A stretch of DNA of 64,000 bases from assembly GCA_947034885.2 (NCBI GenBank), contig OX344752.2:12028001-12092000 (forward strand), in the 5' to 3' direction. Shown in pieces: positions 11,733 through 23,830 of the stretch. This DNA comes from Thuidium tamariscinum (taxonomy: Eukaryota > Streptophyta > Bryopsida > Hypnales > Thuidiaceae). The notes below the pieces were generated by a model. That model had not been told where the DNA came from, did no database searches, and saw only the letters and a program-made list of their open reading frames with translations. Positions within the stretch are counted from its first letter, which is position 1, and every line of letters begins with the position of its first letter. Position numbers and translations under genes: made by a program.

Positions 11733-11980
11733 GGCTGTTTATATCCCCATGTGGTGGAGGGAGGGGAACCAACCCATGTGGGATATAAGGATTTGAACTA
11801 ATTTGAACTAGGAATTAAATTTTGAAATTTTGAAATTTTTAACTAAAATTTTTCAAAATTAAAATTTTTAATTCCTAATTCAAATTAAAAATTTTAATTT
11901 CTAGTTCAAACTAGTTCAAATCCTAATATCCCACATGGGTTGGGGCACCTCCTCTCCACCACATGGGGATATAAACAGCC
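11733..11980. mobile_element. Hairpin MITE 2 (248 bp)
   Basis: Nearly complete palindrome: the left arm begins GGCTGTTTATATCCCCATGT, then 'ggtggaggga..', 'cccatgtgggatat', 'ggatttgaacta'; the right arm is its inverse, ending ACATGGGGATATAAACAGCC. The centre near 11860 is pure A/T ('aaatttttaactaaaattttt'). A transcript would fold into a hairpin of about 110 bp. Related to the smaller hairpin just upstream. Confidence 0.65.
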
Positions 11981-12560
11981 TTATTCTAATGCATTCTCAA
12001 ATTATCTCTTCAAGCAAGGAGAGTGAGATGTCAAATAATTAAAAAAAGACAATGTTATTTGGTTTCAAATTTAAAGCAAAATAAATTAGAAAACTTGATT
12101 TTTTAAAAAAATCTTTTTTAGAGGGCTGCTTGCATTGTTCAGCAATGAGATAGATGACTGACATCCAGCCTAGCCAAAATCGGAGAGCCCTCCAAAAGAC
12201 CTGAATATGAGTCAAATTCTAAGCCATGTGGTGGGGATGCCCTCATACCTCAATTTTGGTGCTTCAAGGAGTTTTGTCCTTGTTTTCCCCAAACTCAGAC
12301 TCCTAGTCCCACATTGCATACTTTATGATTCATTCTACTAGTTTCTTGATATTTGATTTTATGCTAATATTCATAGATAATGTACAATAATGCACTATTT
12401 TTGAATTAGGTATTATTGTAATTGGAACTCATAAATTGTTTTGTGTTTACAAATGGAAATATTTGTAGAAATATTTGTTGATTTTAGTGACTTATGCAAT
12501 AACTTTCTTGAGGTAAGGCAACTTTATTGTTAAGGCAACCTAATTTCACTACTTTGTGTA

Positions 12561-13391
12561 CTTATTGGAGTACTCTAGAATACATGTTCGTGCTGTGATA
12601 GGAAATAAAGCAGACTTCTATGTGCTAATAAAGTTTGCAAAGATCCAACTGACATCTTCTAAAGTTTGCAAAATATTTTCTTCTAAAGTATGTGCACCTA
12701 TCATTGTCACTAGTTACAACTAAACATAATTAATAGTAGTAAATATAAATTGGTTTTATTAGGTCTTATTGGTAGCTAAAAGAGGGTTTTAAGTCACTTT
12801 GAAATGCATTTATTTAGAAACTATGTGAATAAATTGTAAATTTTCAAGCAATATTTTATTGCAAGCTTTATTGGGGTGTATCAAAAAATAACAATAGACT
12901 CTTTGATGAACTTTTTGTATTTTCATTGCACACGTTTGTGTAAGATACATGCCTATTACCAATCAAATTTTCTCTCTAGTTACCTTGAAGAAGTTGTTTT
13001 TCAATTTGAATATTTTCCAGAAATAGAAAAAATTGAGAGAAGCCATTTGTAAGTGGAGATTTTAATATAGGAATGATAATTTTCTAGTTTTAGAAAATAG
13101 ATGTCTCTATATTGTAATTAAATTTTGGCAAAGTAATTGTACTATGGTACCATTGTATCATGCTCAAAGGTGCAAAATTATTTGGACTATGAGGAAAAAT
13201 AGAAAAATCTAATTACAACAAAGAAATATTCATTTCTACAAATTAGGGCATTGTTATCCTAACATTGATTGAAACTTTTTCTTGGAGAAGCTTGTTGAAG
13301 GAAAGATAGATGGATGAATGTCTCTTACATATTTCTACAAATGAATTTAAGAAATTCACCAGCAATGTTTTTCAATGAATTGTCAAGTTGA
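12561..13391. other. AT-rich spacer
   Basis: No gene, RNA gene or clear repeat is seen between the nested cluster and the next TTAA-type element. Confidence 0.4.
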
Positions 13392-14816
13392 CCCTTAAAG
13401 TTCCTTGACTATGTTTTCACCAAAAACACTCAAAAATTGCCATTTTTAGTACAAGTATCATATTTTAGGAGTTAAATAATTTAGACACATATAGCTACAA
13501 GATCTTGTAGTACGCTAACTTGAAAACACGCAGAAATTTTTTTAGAATTTCTTTTCATATGAATTGCAAGATATTTGTATTTGAATTAACAAAAATCCTT
13601 TTGAGGGCCTTGCAAAAAAATAGGTAGCTATGATTCAATGAGTCACATTTGTATGAAGAAATGTCCAAAATGGTAGTGTTCCTTTGAATCTCTTCTTGAA
13701 GTCAAATTGGCTACATACTTCAAAAATTTCAAGTCATTTGGAATTGTACAACATATAAGAAAAAAAATCATAAGTAGAAAGATGTAGAGAATGCATTAGA
13801 AGAAATTTGAGGGCAAATGAAGCCTGTTTCAGGCTTGTTTCCAAAACCATTCCCGATACTATTGGATGTTGTTTGGCCAACAATTAAAATTTATTTTAAA
13901 AACATTGGTCATAAAATTCAAAAAAATAAAAATTTTAAAATAAAAAAAAATCGATGATGTAATACATTCTTGACCACATCAAATGTTTGCATTTCTACGT
14001 TTATGCAACAATTTTTGCACTCCTGCACTTTGAAAACTCACAATCTTCTTTTGTCCTCAAATATCTTCTAATCCCTTATTTTAGCTTCTAGAGTTGGTGA
14101 TAGTATTATTTGGATGAGGCAAGGGTTCAATCCCTATTTCTTCTTCTAGTTTTCTTTCTTCTTGTTTCTTTCTTCTCTGTGCTTTTGTCCAACTTGGTTG
14201 GCTTGGTTGCTTTGTACTTTGTGTTTTGCAATGGAATTCCATTTATTTCAAGAAAAAGAAATGTCTTCTAATGATTAGAAATACAAAATTTTTAAGAATT
14301 TAACTATGGAATTGAAAAATGTTAATACCATTGGTTGCAATGTTGTAATAAACAATCTTGACTATGACCTATGATTATGATTTTGTTTTTAAATATTGAA
14401 AATTGAGTGAAATAAAGGACTTCGAAGGGCTTTTTAGAATAGTGAATCTATAATTGCCAACAAACAAAAACTCCTCATAACTTTCATCTCATTGGTCAAG
14501 ATGGAATGATTCAAAGCTTTCCACAAATACATAAATCTACAAAATCAATTTCAAACTTTAAATTATGAAAAAAAATTTAATGATCTACCCAAACTACCCA
14601 TTTATTAAAAAAATGTAATGTATTAGGTCATAACTTTTTACTCATATTTTCAAATGTTGTGAAATTTAGTGCACATGGAAGATATTGCCTTCTATTAAAG
14701 TTTGGGCCCAAAACATAGAAATCTCTAAGGTAGGTACACCCGAAAGCCAGTTTTTCATACTGTACCTAAGGTGGGTACACCTAAAATTGCGCTGTCTCTA
14801 AAATCACACTCTAGAA
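13392..14816. mobile_element. TTAA-type element F with an internal MITE
   Basis: The left end TTGA (13388-13391) plus CCCTTAAAG..CCTTGACTATG matches the reverse complement of the right end at 24773. Interior words run in the same order as 40930-41873 ('ttttcaccaaaa.cact', 'gatcttgtagt', 'attgcaagat..t', 'tcataactttcatctcattggtc', 'caatggaatgattcaaagctttcca'). A 480-bp insertion occupies 13794-14273. The right terminus is eroded: TTAA is present at 14817-14820 but is not preceded by GGG. No coding sequence. Confidence 0.55.
13794..14273. mobile_element. CATTAGA-family element inserted in TTAA element F (480 bp)
   Basis: Ends are CATTAGAAGAAATTT (from 13794) and, inverted, AAATGTCTTCTAATG (to 14273). 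The flanking sequence is continuous with the uninterrupted relative at 41300-41345 ('gtagaaagaagtagaaaatgc' then 'ttgaaaatact'), which shows an insertion. A diverged copy lies at 4022-4330 (shared 'atttgaggcaaatgagg.c' and 'taatacattcttg..'). No ORF. Confidence 0.6.
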
Positions 14817-14820
14817 TTAA

Positions 14821-15384
14821 CCCTATTATCGCCCCTGGATGTATTCCAAATGGCGACAATGCAAGAATGGCGGTTTTTGGTGATATTAATGCTCTTCTAC
14901 CTTCATAATGCTCTGACAAAGGTACTTAGTGAAAAATGTTTAGGTGACGGCCGCTGGCTTCTACAATATGAAAAAAAGAGTAATTCCACTTCCACAAATC
15001 ACTGTAATAATTATTTTTGACAATTCCCAAGGAGTGTGGGCGCAGTTAAACGTACTTTCTCTCCTTAAATAGTATGTAAAGTGGTGCTCTTCCAGTTGCT
15101 TGTAAAAACGTTTTTAAAGTGAGTTAATGGCACTTTTAGAAATAAAGGGTAAATGTGTAGCCCAGCAGATGTAATTCATTGGAGAATGCACAGTGAAGGA
15201 ACAAATTTGTGGTGAGATGATAGTGTCACAAGAATACTCCTCTAAGTGAGAGAATGTGATTGTCATAGTCCATTTGTTGTTTTCTATACTGCTTCAAGCT
15301 TTAGTCTTGCAAATACATACCTTAGACATGGAGGGAGAGGGCAGAAATAGTTACAAATAGAATGATGTCGTTTTCACATCACAG
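14821..15384. other. 5' flank of the pogo-like transposase gene
   Basis: No TIR could be placed. One possible weak pair is 'cttaaatagtatg' at 15064 and 'acactatttaa' near 18490, but it is short and AT-rich, so I give it little weight. An acceptor-like 'cacatcacag' ends at 15384, directly before an open frame. Confidence 0.3.
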
Positions 15385-17698
15385 GTCGAAAGAGAAGACG
15401 AGGAAGTGCAATTTCTAGGGAGAGGCATTGTTTCACGCCCCAAAGCAGCAGTTGGAGGGACAGATTTAGTGGCAGCCATACGAAAAAGAGATGAGGTAGA
15501 CAAGGTGAAGGAGCTACAAGTGTTATGGTCTAGAAGTCCGCAGCATCAAAAACCACCATAGTCTTTCAAGAAATTTAGTAGTGACAACACTGTAGTACTG
15601 CCCACTAAAATGGAGACGCCTGACAGCACTACACCAACAACGTCGCAATGGAGTGACCTCAAAGATGGAGAGGACAAGGGAGACATTTCCTATGAAGCTG
15701 CAAACAATTCAGGAGGATACATGCAATTGTGACCGCGGAAGGAGAAGCCACTGAAGCAACCAGCCTTCAACTTGTGGCAGCTAAGGAGCAGGCAAGTCAT
15801 GGACTGTCCAAAAGGGGAGAGAAAAGCAACTGCCAACATTCTTGAACCAAACGACTCTAGTAAAGAGGACTTGCCAGAACCTCAAGGTATGCCTACTTCG
15901 TCCAAGTTAAAAACCAAGAAGAATCTAAAGAAAAATGGCAATTGGAGTGATGATCAACTGAAAAATGCTTTGAGAGCAGTAGAGAAAGGTGTAAAGCCTA
16001 GTTCAGCTGCGGATTATTACGGGATTCCTAGATCAATTTTTCGAGGACATGTACATGGGACTATTCTCTCAAGGAAACGAGGGCCAGGGACAATACTCTC
16101 CACTGCTGAGGAAGCTGAACTAGTGAAATACTTGTTAGACATGGCTGATAGGGGTTTCCCTTTAACATGGCTGAAACTCAGAATTCATGTGTCCATTATG
16201 ATGCAACATCGCCCTACACCTTTCAAAGACGACATTCCAAGCAATGGCTGGGTTCGTTGGTTTCAAAAAAGACACCCTTACATTTTATTACGAAAGGCAC
16301 AGACACTAGAGGTTGCTAGGGCAAAAGGCTTATGTCTAGAGCAATGTGCTACTTTCTACAAAAATTTGGAAATGCTATACAAGGAGAAGGAATACGATGC
16401 AAGCTATATATGGAATGCAGATGAAAGTAGCGCTCAAGCTGGAAAAAGCGGAGGGGCAAAGGTCCTCGCTCGAATTGGAGTGAGTAATGTTCACATCATC
16501 ACTCCTAATGAAAGAGAGCATCTCACTGCTCTCTCATGTATCAATGCAGCAGGTGACTGTATACCGAATTACTATGTCTTCAAAGGTAAACAATATCACA
16601 GGGAACACATTGCTAAATGTGAGGAAGGAGCTCGGATGGGAATGCAAAAGAATGCATGGATGACAGGTTTCCTATTTGACAAGTGGTAGGATCATTTTAT
16701 TGAGCAGTTACAGCAAAGAGGAGGAGTCTCTCCTTCAAACCACCATCTTCTCATTGTAGATGGGCATAATTCTCATGTCACTGTGGAAGTTATAGAGAAG
16801 TGTCGAGCTATAGGGATTGACCTACTTACTCTACCGTCACATACATCTCATGAGCTTCAGCCCTTAGATGTCAGTTGCTTCAACAGCTTTAAATTAGTGT
16901 TCAGGATTTACAGAGACATTTGGTCTGAACATAACAAAGGGGCAAAGGTTACAAAGATTGTCCTGGCTGAATGGGTCTGCCTTGCCCTACGGAGAGGTCT
17001 AAGCAAATCAAACATCCAAAGTGGATTCCGCACTACAGGGATTTTTCCTCTCAACTGCCATGCAATGGATAAGAAATATGGACCTTCAAAACTTCTTGTT
17101 GAAGAAGTTGTAGAAGATGCAGAGGACGATGATGGCTATGATGAACTAAAGCAAGAGGTTCTAGAAGAATCAGAGCCTGTGCTAACAGAACCTATTTGTG
17201 TAGATTATGAGGATACTGAAGGTGTGCAACATGTCATAAGGACTGGCCAAAGCGTTGAGGATTCCAGCCAAGAACACAATCCTTGTGACATGCCTCCTAA
17301 TGAGGCTCTGAAGGGCCCAAGTCGAATACAGAGAATGCAACCCTATATTGATTACTCGAAGTCTCTCCTTCTCACAGACAACAATCATATCCAGAAGCTG
17401 AAGGACTTACAGGAGAAGCGACAAGCTGCAGCTGTGGAACAGGAACGCAAAAAGGCACAGAACGAAGCTAAGCGAAAGGAGAGAGAAGTATTGAAGCAGA
17501 AAAAAAGCATTCATACAGAAGGAGAAGAACGAGGAGAGGGCCAATGAAAAGCGACTTAAGGCATATTATGATAGACAACAACGACTAGGATGGGGAAATG
17601 AACTTCAGAAACTCATGAAGAGCAAGAGGACATTGCCAACAACATTGTATCACGCTCCTTTCTATGGTCAAGTACCTTCTGCTTGTATTTGGAACTAG
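15385..17698 (+). pseudogene. pogo/Tigger-like (Tc1/mariner, DDE_1) transposase, broken
   Basis: One frame runs from 15385 (after an acceptor-like CAG) to 17500, interrupted by TAG 15559-15561, TGA 15730-15732 and TAG 16687-16689. A one-base slip in the A7 run near 17500 moves it into the frame that ends at TAG 17696-17698 with 'YHAPFYGQVPSACIWN'. The domains appear in order: an acidic/low-complexity N-terminus; an HTH_psq-type segment ('NWSDDQLKNALRAVEKG..SSAADYYGIPRS', about 15940-16060); a CENP-B-type HTH ('GWVRWFQKRHPY', about 16240-16280); and the DDE_1 core. Catalytic positions are visible: IWNADESS (D1), LIVDGHNSH (D2) and HELQPLDV (D3). The C-terminus is a Lys/Glu-rich coiled coil. 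The family cuts and pastes DNA at TA sites. The apparent start at 15772 is a TTG inside the frame and not a real start. Host-domesticated copies of this family exist, but the stops argue against function here. Confidence 0.85.
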
Positions 17699-18480
17699 AG
17701 AGTTGCTGTATTGAGACTGAAATTTAAAAGACAGAAGAAAGACCCAAGGTCCGTCGTCCCTTGCACTATAATTCCATGGGCAAGAAAGATATATTCTACT
17801 AACATACCTGTGGAGTAGTTTCTTCTGCTTCAGTCGATTACAACTGCTTTGAACAGCTTCAGGTCACTGCAGACCAGCCGAATGCCTCCAGAAGGACTCT
17901 ACTGCCATGCAAACTGTTACATCTTCACAAGGGCTACTGACAATACTTCTTTGGATGATGTTCATGTCAATGTAGAGGTGTTAGAGAAGACTAGTACTGT
18001 GTCTGCAATATGTTAGGATACAATATACAATGCACATTCATATGTGCTGTTTTGGAAGTGTTGCCACCCTGTTTTACAGCTGCACTTGTAAATGTTCTAG
18101 TAGGACAGCTGTTCTATGACATACATGTAAATAAATCACTCTATGCTTACTGTTTTGGTCAAATCTGTCTGTACCTCATAAGCAAATGTACAAACAGTTA
18201 CTCCCACTTTTGTATCCAGACAAGACTTTTGCTCACAAAGTCTCTCTTCAGTGTACTACAGTCGTCCTGCACTAACATTGGCAAAGTAGATGCTGTTCAA
18301 TGAAATCAAACTTCCAAGTATGGCGGCAAAATATAGCACCTGCACATTTCCTAACCATAGACAAAGCATGTCACTGGCACTGATAAGATACACTCCATAA
18401 GAAACATGCAGTCCATAAGAAAACGATACAAGAAGCAGGAACTCAATGAATGGAAAGCTCAAGACTGCGTTGTCGTAATG
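17699..18480. other. 3' flank of the pogo-like element
   Basis: Moderate GC, with short open frames on both strands (18010-18303 plus; 18256-18462 minus) that I do not recognise. It probably contains the 3' end of the transposon. No inverted terminus was convincingly matched to the left flank. Confidence 0.3.
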
Positions 18481-20130
18481 TAAATAGGTACACTATTTAA
18501 AATATATATGTATTTTGTATTTAAATTAGATTTTAGAATTCAAGTTCTAAAATCTATATTTAGGTTTGAAGTTCAACACTAAAATGTTGAACTGGAGGGT
18601 TTTTATGAAGTCATGAGATTTAGAGTCTTAGGATTCTTCTTTGACTTTAGTTTTTACCTCCATTTAGTTTAGTTGAAGTTTAATATCTAATTTTAATCTT
18701 ATATTTTATCTATATGTTTAGAAGATAAGATTATGAGTTAGAATTAGTTTATTTTTTAGTTTGATCTTTGAGTTTCATTGGCTTTGGAGAGTAAACTTGA
18801 ACTTATGTTCTTGTTCTTTTCCTTTGGCCAATAGTTGTTTGGAGATCCATTTGGGCATCTCCCAGTTAACTTAGGGTCTAGTAGGATTGGTGAGTGATCT
18901 TCTTCCTCCTCTTAGGGGGGTTTGGAGAGTTTTTCTTAGGGAGTTTTTTGGTTAGAGTATGTGTGGAGATGGAGTTTGATGTGTGAGTGTTAATGGGGTT
19001 TTGAAGCCGAATTTTGGGTTGATGTAGCTCATTGAGCATTGAATCTTTGGAATTGAAACTTTGGCATCTTATTTCTTGTGATTAGACTTTTTCAAATTGT
19101 ACTTGCAAGTTGAATTTGGACTTGTGAATCAAAAGATATAGAGTTTTGAAGTTGAGAGGACCTGAGGCCTTCCATTGAGAAGAGCAAAGGCTTAGACTTT
19201 GAGCCATAACTTTTGGAATATTTTTCATCTTGTCTTGAGATTTGGAGGGATTGTATATCATTGTAGTAAATTTCCAAAAAGTTATCACCCATCTGATTTG
19301 GAGTTTGGAGGAGAAAGTTATGAGGAGTTGAAGGTCTGGAGGAAATTTGGAGTTTAGAAAGAGAAAGGCCGTGACTTGAAACGACCACAATTTTGGATGT
19401 GTTTTTCATATGTCTTTGAAAATTCTTGTGGAGTTAGTTTGTAGAATTTCCTATTCATAATGAGTTCATTCACTTCATTTGAACTCTTATTGAAGAAGTT
19501 AGAGTGTAGAAGATAGGAAGGAGTGTTGCCTTTATAGTTTAGAAATCCAAGACTTTGTTCCTTAATAACTTTTGAACAGAGTCTTAGTTTATCATGAAAC
19601 TTTCTGAGGTTGTGGATATTAGTTTGAGGATTTTAAATTGCTATCACAATTGCAATTTGGATTTGTAGTTCAAAAGTTATAGAAAAATATAGAGGCAGTA
19701 GTTGGTTGCCAAGGGATTTGAGGAACCTCTACTTTGCACTCTAATAACTTTTGGACAATAGTTTAGATAGAGTTGAGATTTGGAGGGTGTTTTTCTTGTA
19801 AAGTTATCTTTTCAAAATGCTATTACACTAAGTATTTGAAGACTTAATCCATCTGTGGCACTAGAAAGAAGGTCGCAGCTAATGAGAGGAGAAGTTTTCT
19901 AGTGTTCTTTGGTGTTCTTTGAAGTTCTTTGGGGTTCTTTGGGTTCTTTTGAAGACTTGAAGATTCGAAGGCCGTACATGCCGAGGACCTAGCCTTGTGT
20001 TGTGGCTTGTGGCTCGATTTCATTTCTGTTATTTCCAGCCAGTTTTGGAGGCTAGTTGAAAATTCAATTTCTGCATTGTAAACCTGTTGCGAGTCGTGGT
20101 TATCCAGTAAGCGCTCCATTTTGTGTTTGT
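18481..20130. repeat. Unclassified repeat-like DNA with recurrent AACTTTTG words
   Basis: No coding sequence is recognised. From 19115 to 19800 the words 'ataacttttg', 'aaaagttat' and 'gagatttggaggg' recur every 60-120 bp (19205, 19275, 19312, 19562, 19670, 19740) in both orientations. A short hairpin 'gattttagaattcaagttctaaaatc' lies at 18529. The overlapping minus-strand frames at 19082-19409 follow from the G-rich composition of the plus strand. It may be non-coding DNA of a large retroelement derivative, but I see no LTR pair. Confidence 0.35.
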
Positions 20131-22256
20131 GGCGACGAAGTGGGGTTAATGGCCCACATGGTCGATCTTTTATGTTGTTCCCATTGATGAAAGGCGCTTA
20201 CTGGTCATCGTGGGTTTGAAGTTTAAGGGCCCATCATCCGGACGGTCACTCGTATTGGCCGTCCCGTTTTACCCGTCCGAAGCCTTGTTTCTTATTACGC
20301 ACCTTCACCCTTGGCCCTATAGAGCCAGCCACAGGATAGGCCAACGAATGAACAAGTGAAGATTCAAGCAAAGATTCGAGTGAAGATCAAGAGAAGATTT
20401 GAGTTTTGAAGACTTACCCAACTTCACTCATCAACGTGCAGCCAGACACCCTGTGTGTTCTCTAAGCGCATTCCTCTCTACCCGACAGCGTGTTCAGCAC
20501 TTACGAGCAAATTCCAGAGCACCTTCGGTGAAAGACTATAAGGCGATCTCCACTGACGATGACCTTCACGTACGGAAATTTGACGACATAGTTTCAGGTG
20601 AGCAGCACAGATTGGGACTGCAGCTGCCATAGAAATGAAGCACACAATGCATTCAGAAACTGAAGAATAGATCAATTTCTGCAATCTGTGACGATGAAAG
20701 TGAAGCACTAGCAGGTACGCGGGAATACAATTAGAAGACCTGGAGACCATACTGAAGCGGATCACGGCTATGTCGACTGTGAACTCTTCTGGGGAAAGTG
20801 AAAAGCATGCCCATGAAGACAAGTCCATCGACAAAGGTCGGAGGCATGGTTAAGGGAAGCCTAACCCTAACGACCGCAACAAACGGACAACCCCTTTGAT
20901 GTCCCAATAGGGGAGTCCAACGTCCGGAGGCACACCCCTAGCCTGAAAGTATTGCATCAGTTTGTCCATGGAGAGTGGACGTAAAGTCTAATGAAGCGCA
21001 AGCGTGCTCTCCAAACGTGCTGCAGGAAACACATACGAGGGGATAAATTTTTATCTACCTACGAAGGAAGTGCGGCGCTCTTGGTTTCGGAGTAGTGGCC
21101 GGAAGCTGCAGTCGCTGCGGCTGCAGACCACCGATGCCGACGCAGCTCCGTTGGTCGCCGCTGCAACGGCAAAATCCTTGGTCGATCCTACCGGCCCTCC
21201 TCCGACATGAGCTTCGGCTCTTCAGCTCAGTTCTCGCGCCATTCGAACTCCACAGCCCTGCACAAGTGAAGAAACACTGTGTCATCGCCCAGCCCCTCCT
21301 ACCAACGTTAATAAAACTATTCATTGTTCCACTTGTAAGGAAGCATGCCGATCATTAGCAACGATGATATTGACTCCAGAACTGAACAAGGTACACGAAA
21401 TGCAACTATGAAGAACACAAAGAACTTGACAAATGGTAACAAAGACAAACTTCCAACTTACAGAAGCTCTGCAGGACACACCACATCAAGCCTTTCGAAG
21501 AGGAAGACCACCGCGAGAACAGGAGCCGCAGCTGCAAGGCGGCAACCCTAAAAGAAAATGACGCCGCAGCCGGGGTAGGCTTTCGTTAAATGGGGGCACC
21601 ATTTTCAAATCCTTCAGACGAGGAAGGCGAATGTGCGTCAAAGTGAAGCAATCGCCGCGACGGCCACTTTCAAATTTCATTGTTAGATTCCTCTCCTCCT
21701 TTGAACTCGCCTTCTCTACAACGGCTTCTGTAGTATTTACTGACACTAATAGGTCCCGTCAATTCCATAAACTACATCCAAGGGAAGGGTTGTACATGGT
21801 TTCTGATGCGGTTTTGCAACAATACTTCAGTGCTTCAATGAACATGACCCCACAATTGCTCATGGTCACTGACATCTCTGCTGTTCATTTCCTTCGAAGG
21901 TGCGGTTACTATTAGGACTTGCAGAAGACAATGGTAGGTGGTTTTGTTCCTCTTCTGACATTCTTTCAGGGGGGCCACAGGTTGGTAATAACTCTTTTAC
22001 ACCGCATCCTATGAACTCTTTTAGTCACCCTATTTGTTTAACTTCTCAGCCCTACTGTGCTCTTATGTTTTTCTCATTTTCAAAGTTCATTGTACATCTG
22101 TTATTTCCCAATACATTTCTTCAACTTCATGTGTGTTGCACTCACCACTTACCCTTTACAGTACCCACAGCCCAATTAGTGGCGCTTTTAAATGTACCCA
22201 CCTTAGTTTCTGTTATTATGTTGTTCAGATTTTCTTACAATCTTGTTGGTGAGTAA
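20131..22256. other. GC-richer segment without a recognised gene
   Basis: Several overlapping frames of 70-118 codons exist on both strands (for example 21004-21210, 21095-21358, 21631-21915, 21900-22256). None has a family signature and none dominates. The composition suggests former coding or retroelement leader DNA. I could not place exons, LTRs or a primer-binding site. Confidence 0.3.
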
Positions 22257-22440
22257 AAGCATGTTCCAACGCACCAAAGAACAGTGGATTTGGATACCAT
22301 ATGCAAAAGTTATTAACGGTCAAAGTGTGTTTTTGAAAGCGCCATCTACAGTCTGGGTACATGACTGATTTTGAAAATGTATGCATGTTGTACAGGGTGC
22401 TTTAAGATCAGATAACATTTTGGGTGTACCTACTTTAGTC
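22257..22440. repeat. Dispersed repeat, copy of 838-1020
   Basis: Direct copy of the element near the window start: TTCCAACGCACCAAAGAA, GGATTTGGATAC, TATGCAAAAGTTATT and 'gtacctac' all recur in the same order and spacing. A relative in the other orientation lies near 42230-42390. Non-coding; class unknown. Confidence 0.6.
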
Positions 22441-23263
<823 letters not shown>

Positions 23264-23830
23264 GTGGATATTGAATACGTGTAGGGGTAGATATACGTAT
23301 GTTCTATAAAAACCCATAAGAATCTCAAATTCTAAAAATAAAATCACTATTGCAACAACTCATTTCAATTCCCCTTTCTCCAAAATAAATGAAACAACAA
23401 CCAAGACACTCACTCACAAAGGAAACAACAACCATAATTAAAGCCCATAAGTTGTGATATTCACTCTTGACTACATGCATTTTGTTGATATGGTGTTGTC
23501 TATCCAAAGTTTATAAACTTGGCCCCTTGTCCCATATTTCTAATCCCTTGTGGTTTCTTGTTTATTTGTTCCTTTATTCTCAAAAAAATTTGCAATGTTT
23601 AGAGGCCCAAAACTACTTCAAAATAATTGTACCCAAAGTAAAGTTAAAATCTTCATCTATATTTATTCTCTAACAAATCTAGTCATAGGATACTTTAGTT
23701 AATCTATTCAAGTACAATTTATAGGAAGTAGAAGAAAAATCCTTGCTGAATCAAAGATTTTAAAAACTAAAATTTCACAATGATTTGAGGTAAATAGGAT
23801 CTATGAATAAACACACTACAAATCCATTAA

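Larger units (their letters stand above)
9881..12242. mobile_element. Harbinger-like foldback element, split by insertions
   Basis: The left end GGGCATCCCTACTGCATGG (from 9881, preceded by TAA) pairs with the right end, whose reverse complement reads GGGCATCCCCACCACATGG (to 12242, followed by TCA). The inverted similarity continues inward for about 190 bp on each side, through 'tttgantcanantcaggtc' and 'tgcaagcarccctctaaaa'. The GGGCATCCCCA end resembles the GAGCATCTCCA end of the Harbinger element at 33521. The middle, 10080-12050, is filled by later insertions. Confidence 0.65.
9566..12560. mobile_element. Outer 3.0-kb inverted-repeat-bounded element hosting nested insertions
   Basis: The left arm 9566-9592 and the right arm 12534-12560 are 27-bp inverted copies differing at one position; they begin TACACAAA and contain AGTGAAATTAGGTTGCC. 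A TA lies at each tip, so a TA target duplication with ends CACAAA.. is possible. Inside are a Harbinger-like foldback (9881-12242), a CATTAGA MITE, a TTAA element and two hairpins. No transposase is present, so the outer element was probably a short MITE before the insertions. The superfamily is not assignable from what I can see. Confidence 0.6.

Noticed and set aside
14118..14140. AGGGTTCAATCCCT, tRNA T-arm-like
   Set aside because: No acceptor or anticodon arm could be built around it.
15064..18495. Possible TIRs of the pogo element (TTAAATAGT pair)
   Set aside because: Only about 10 AT-rich bases match; too weak.
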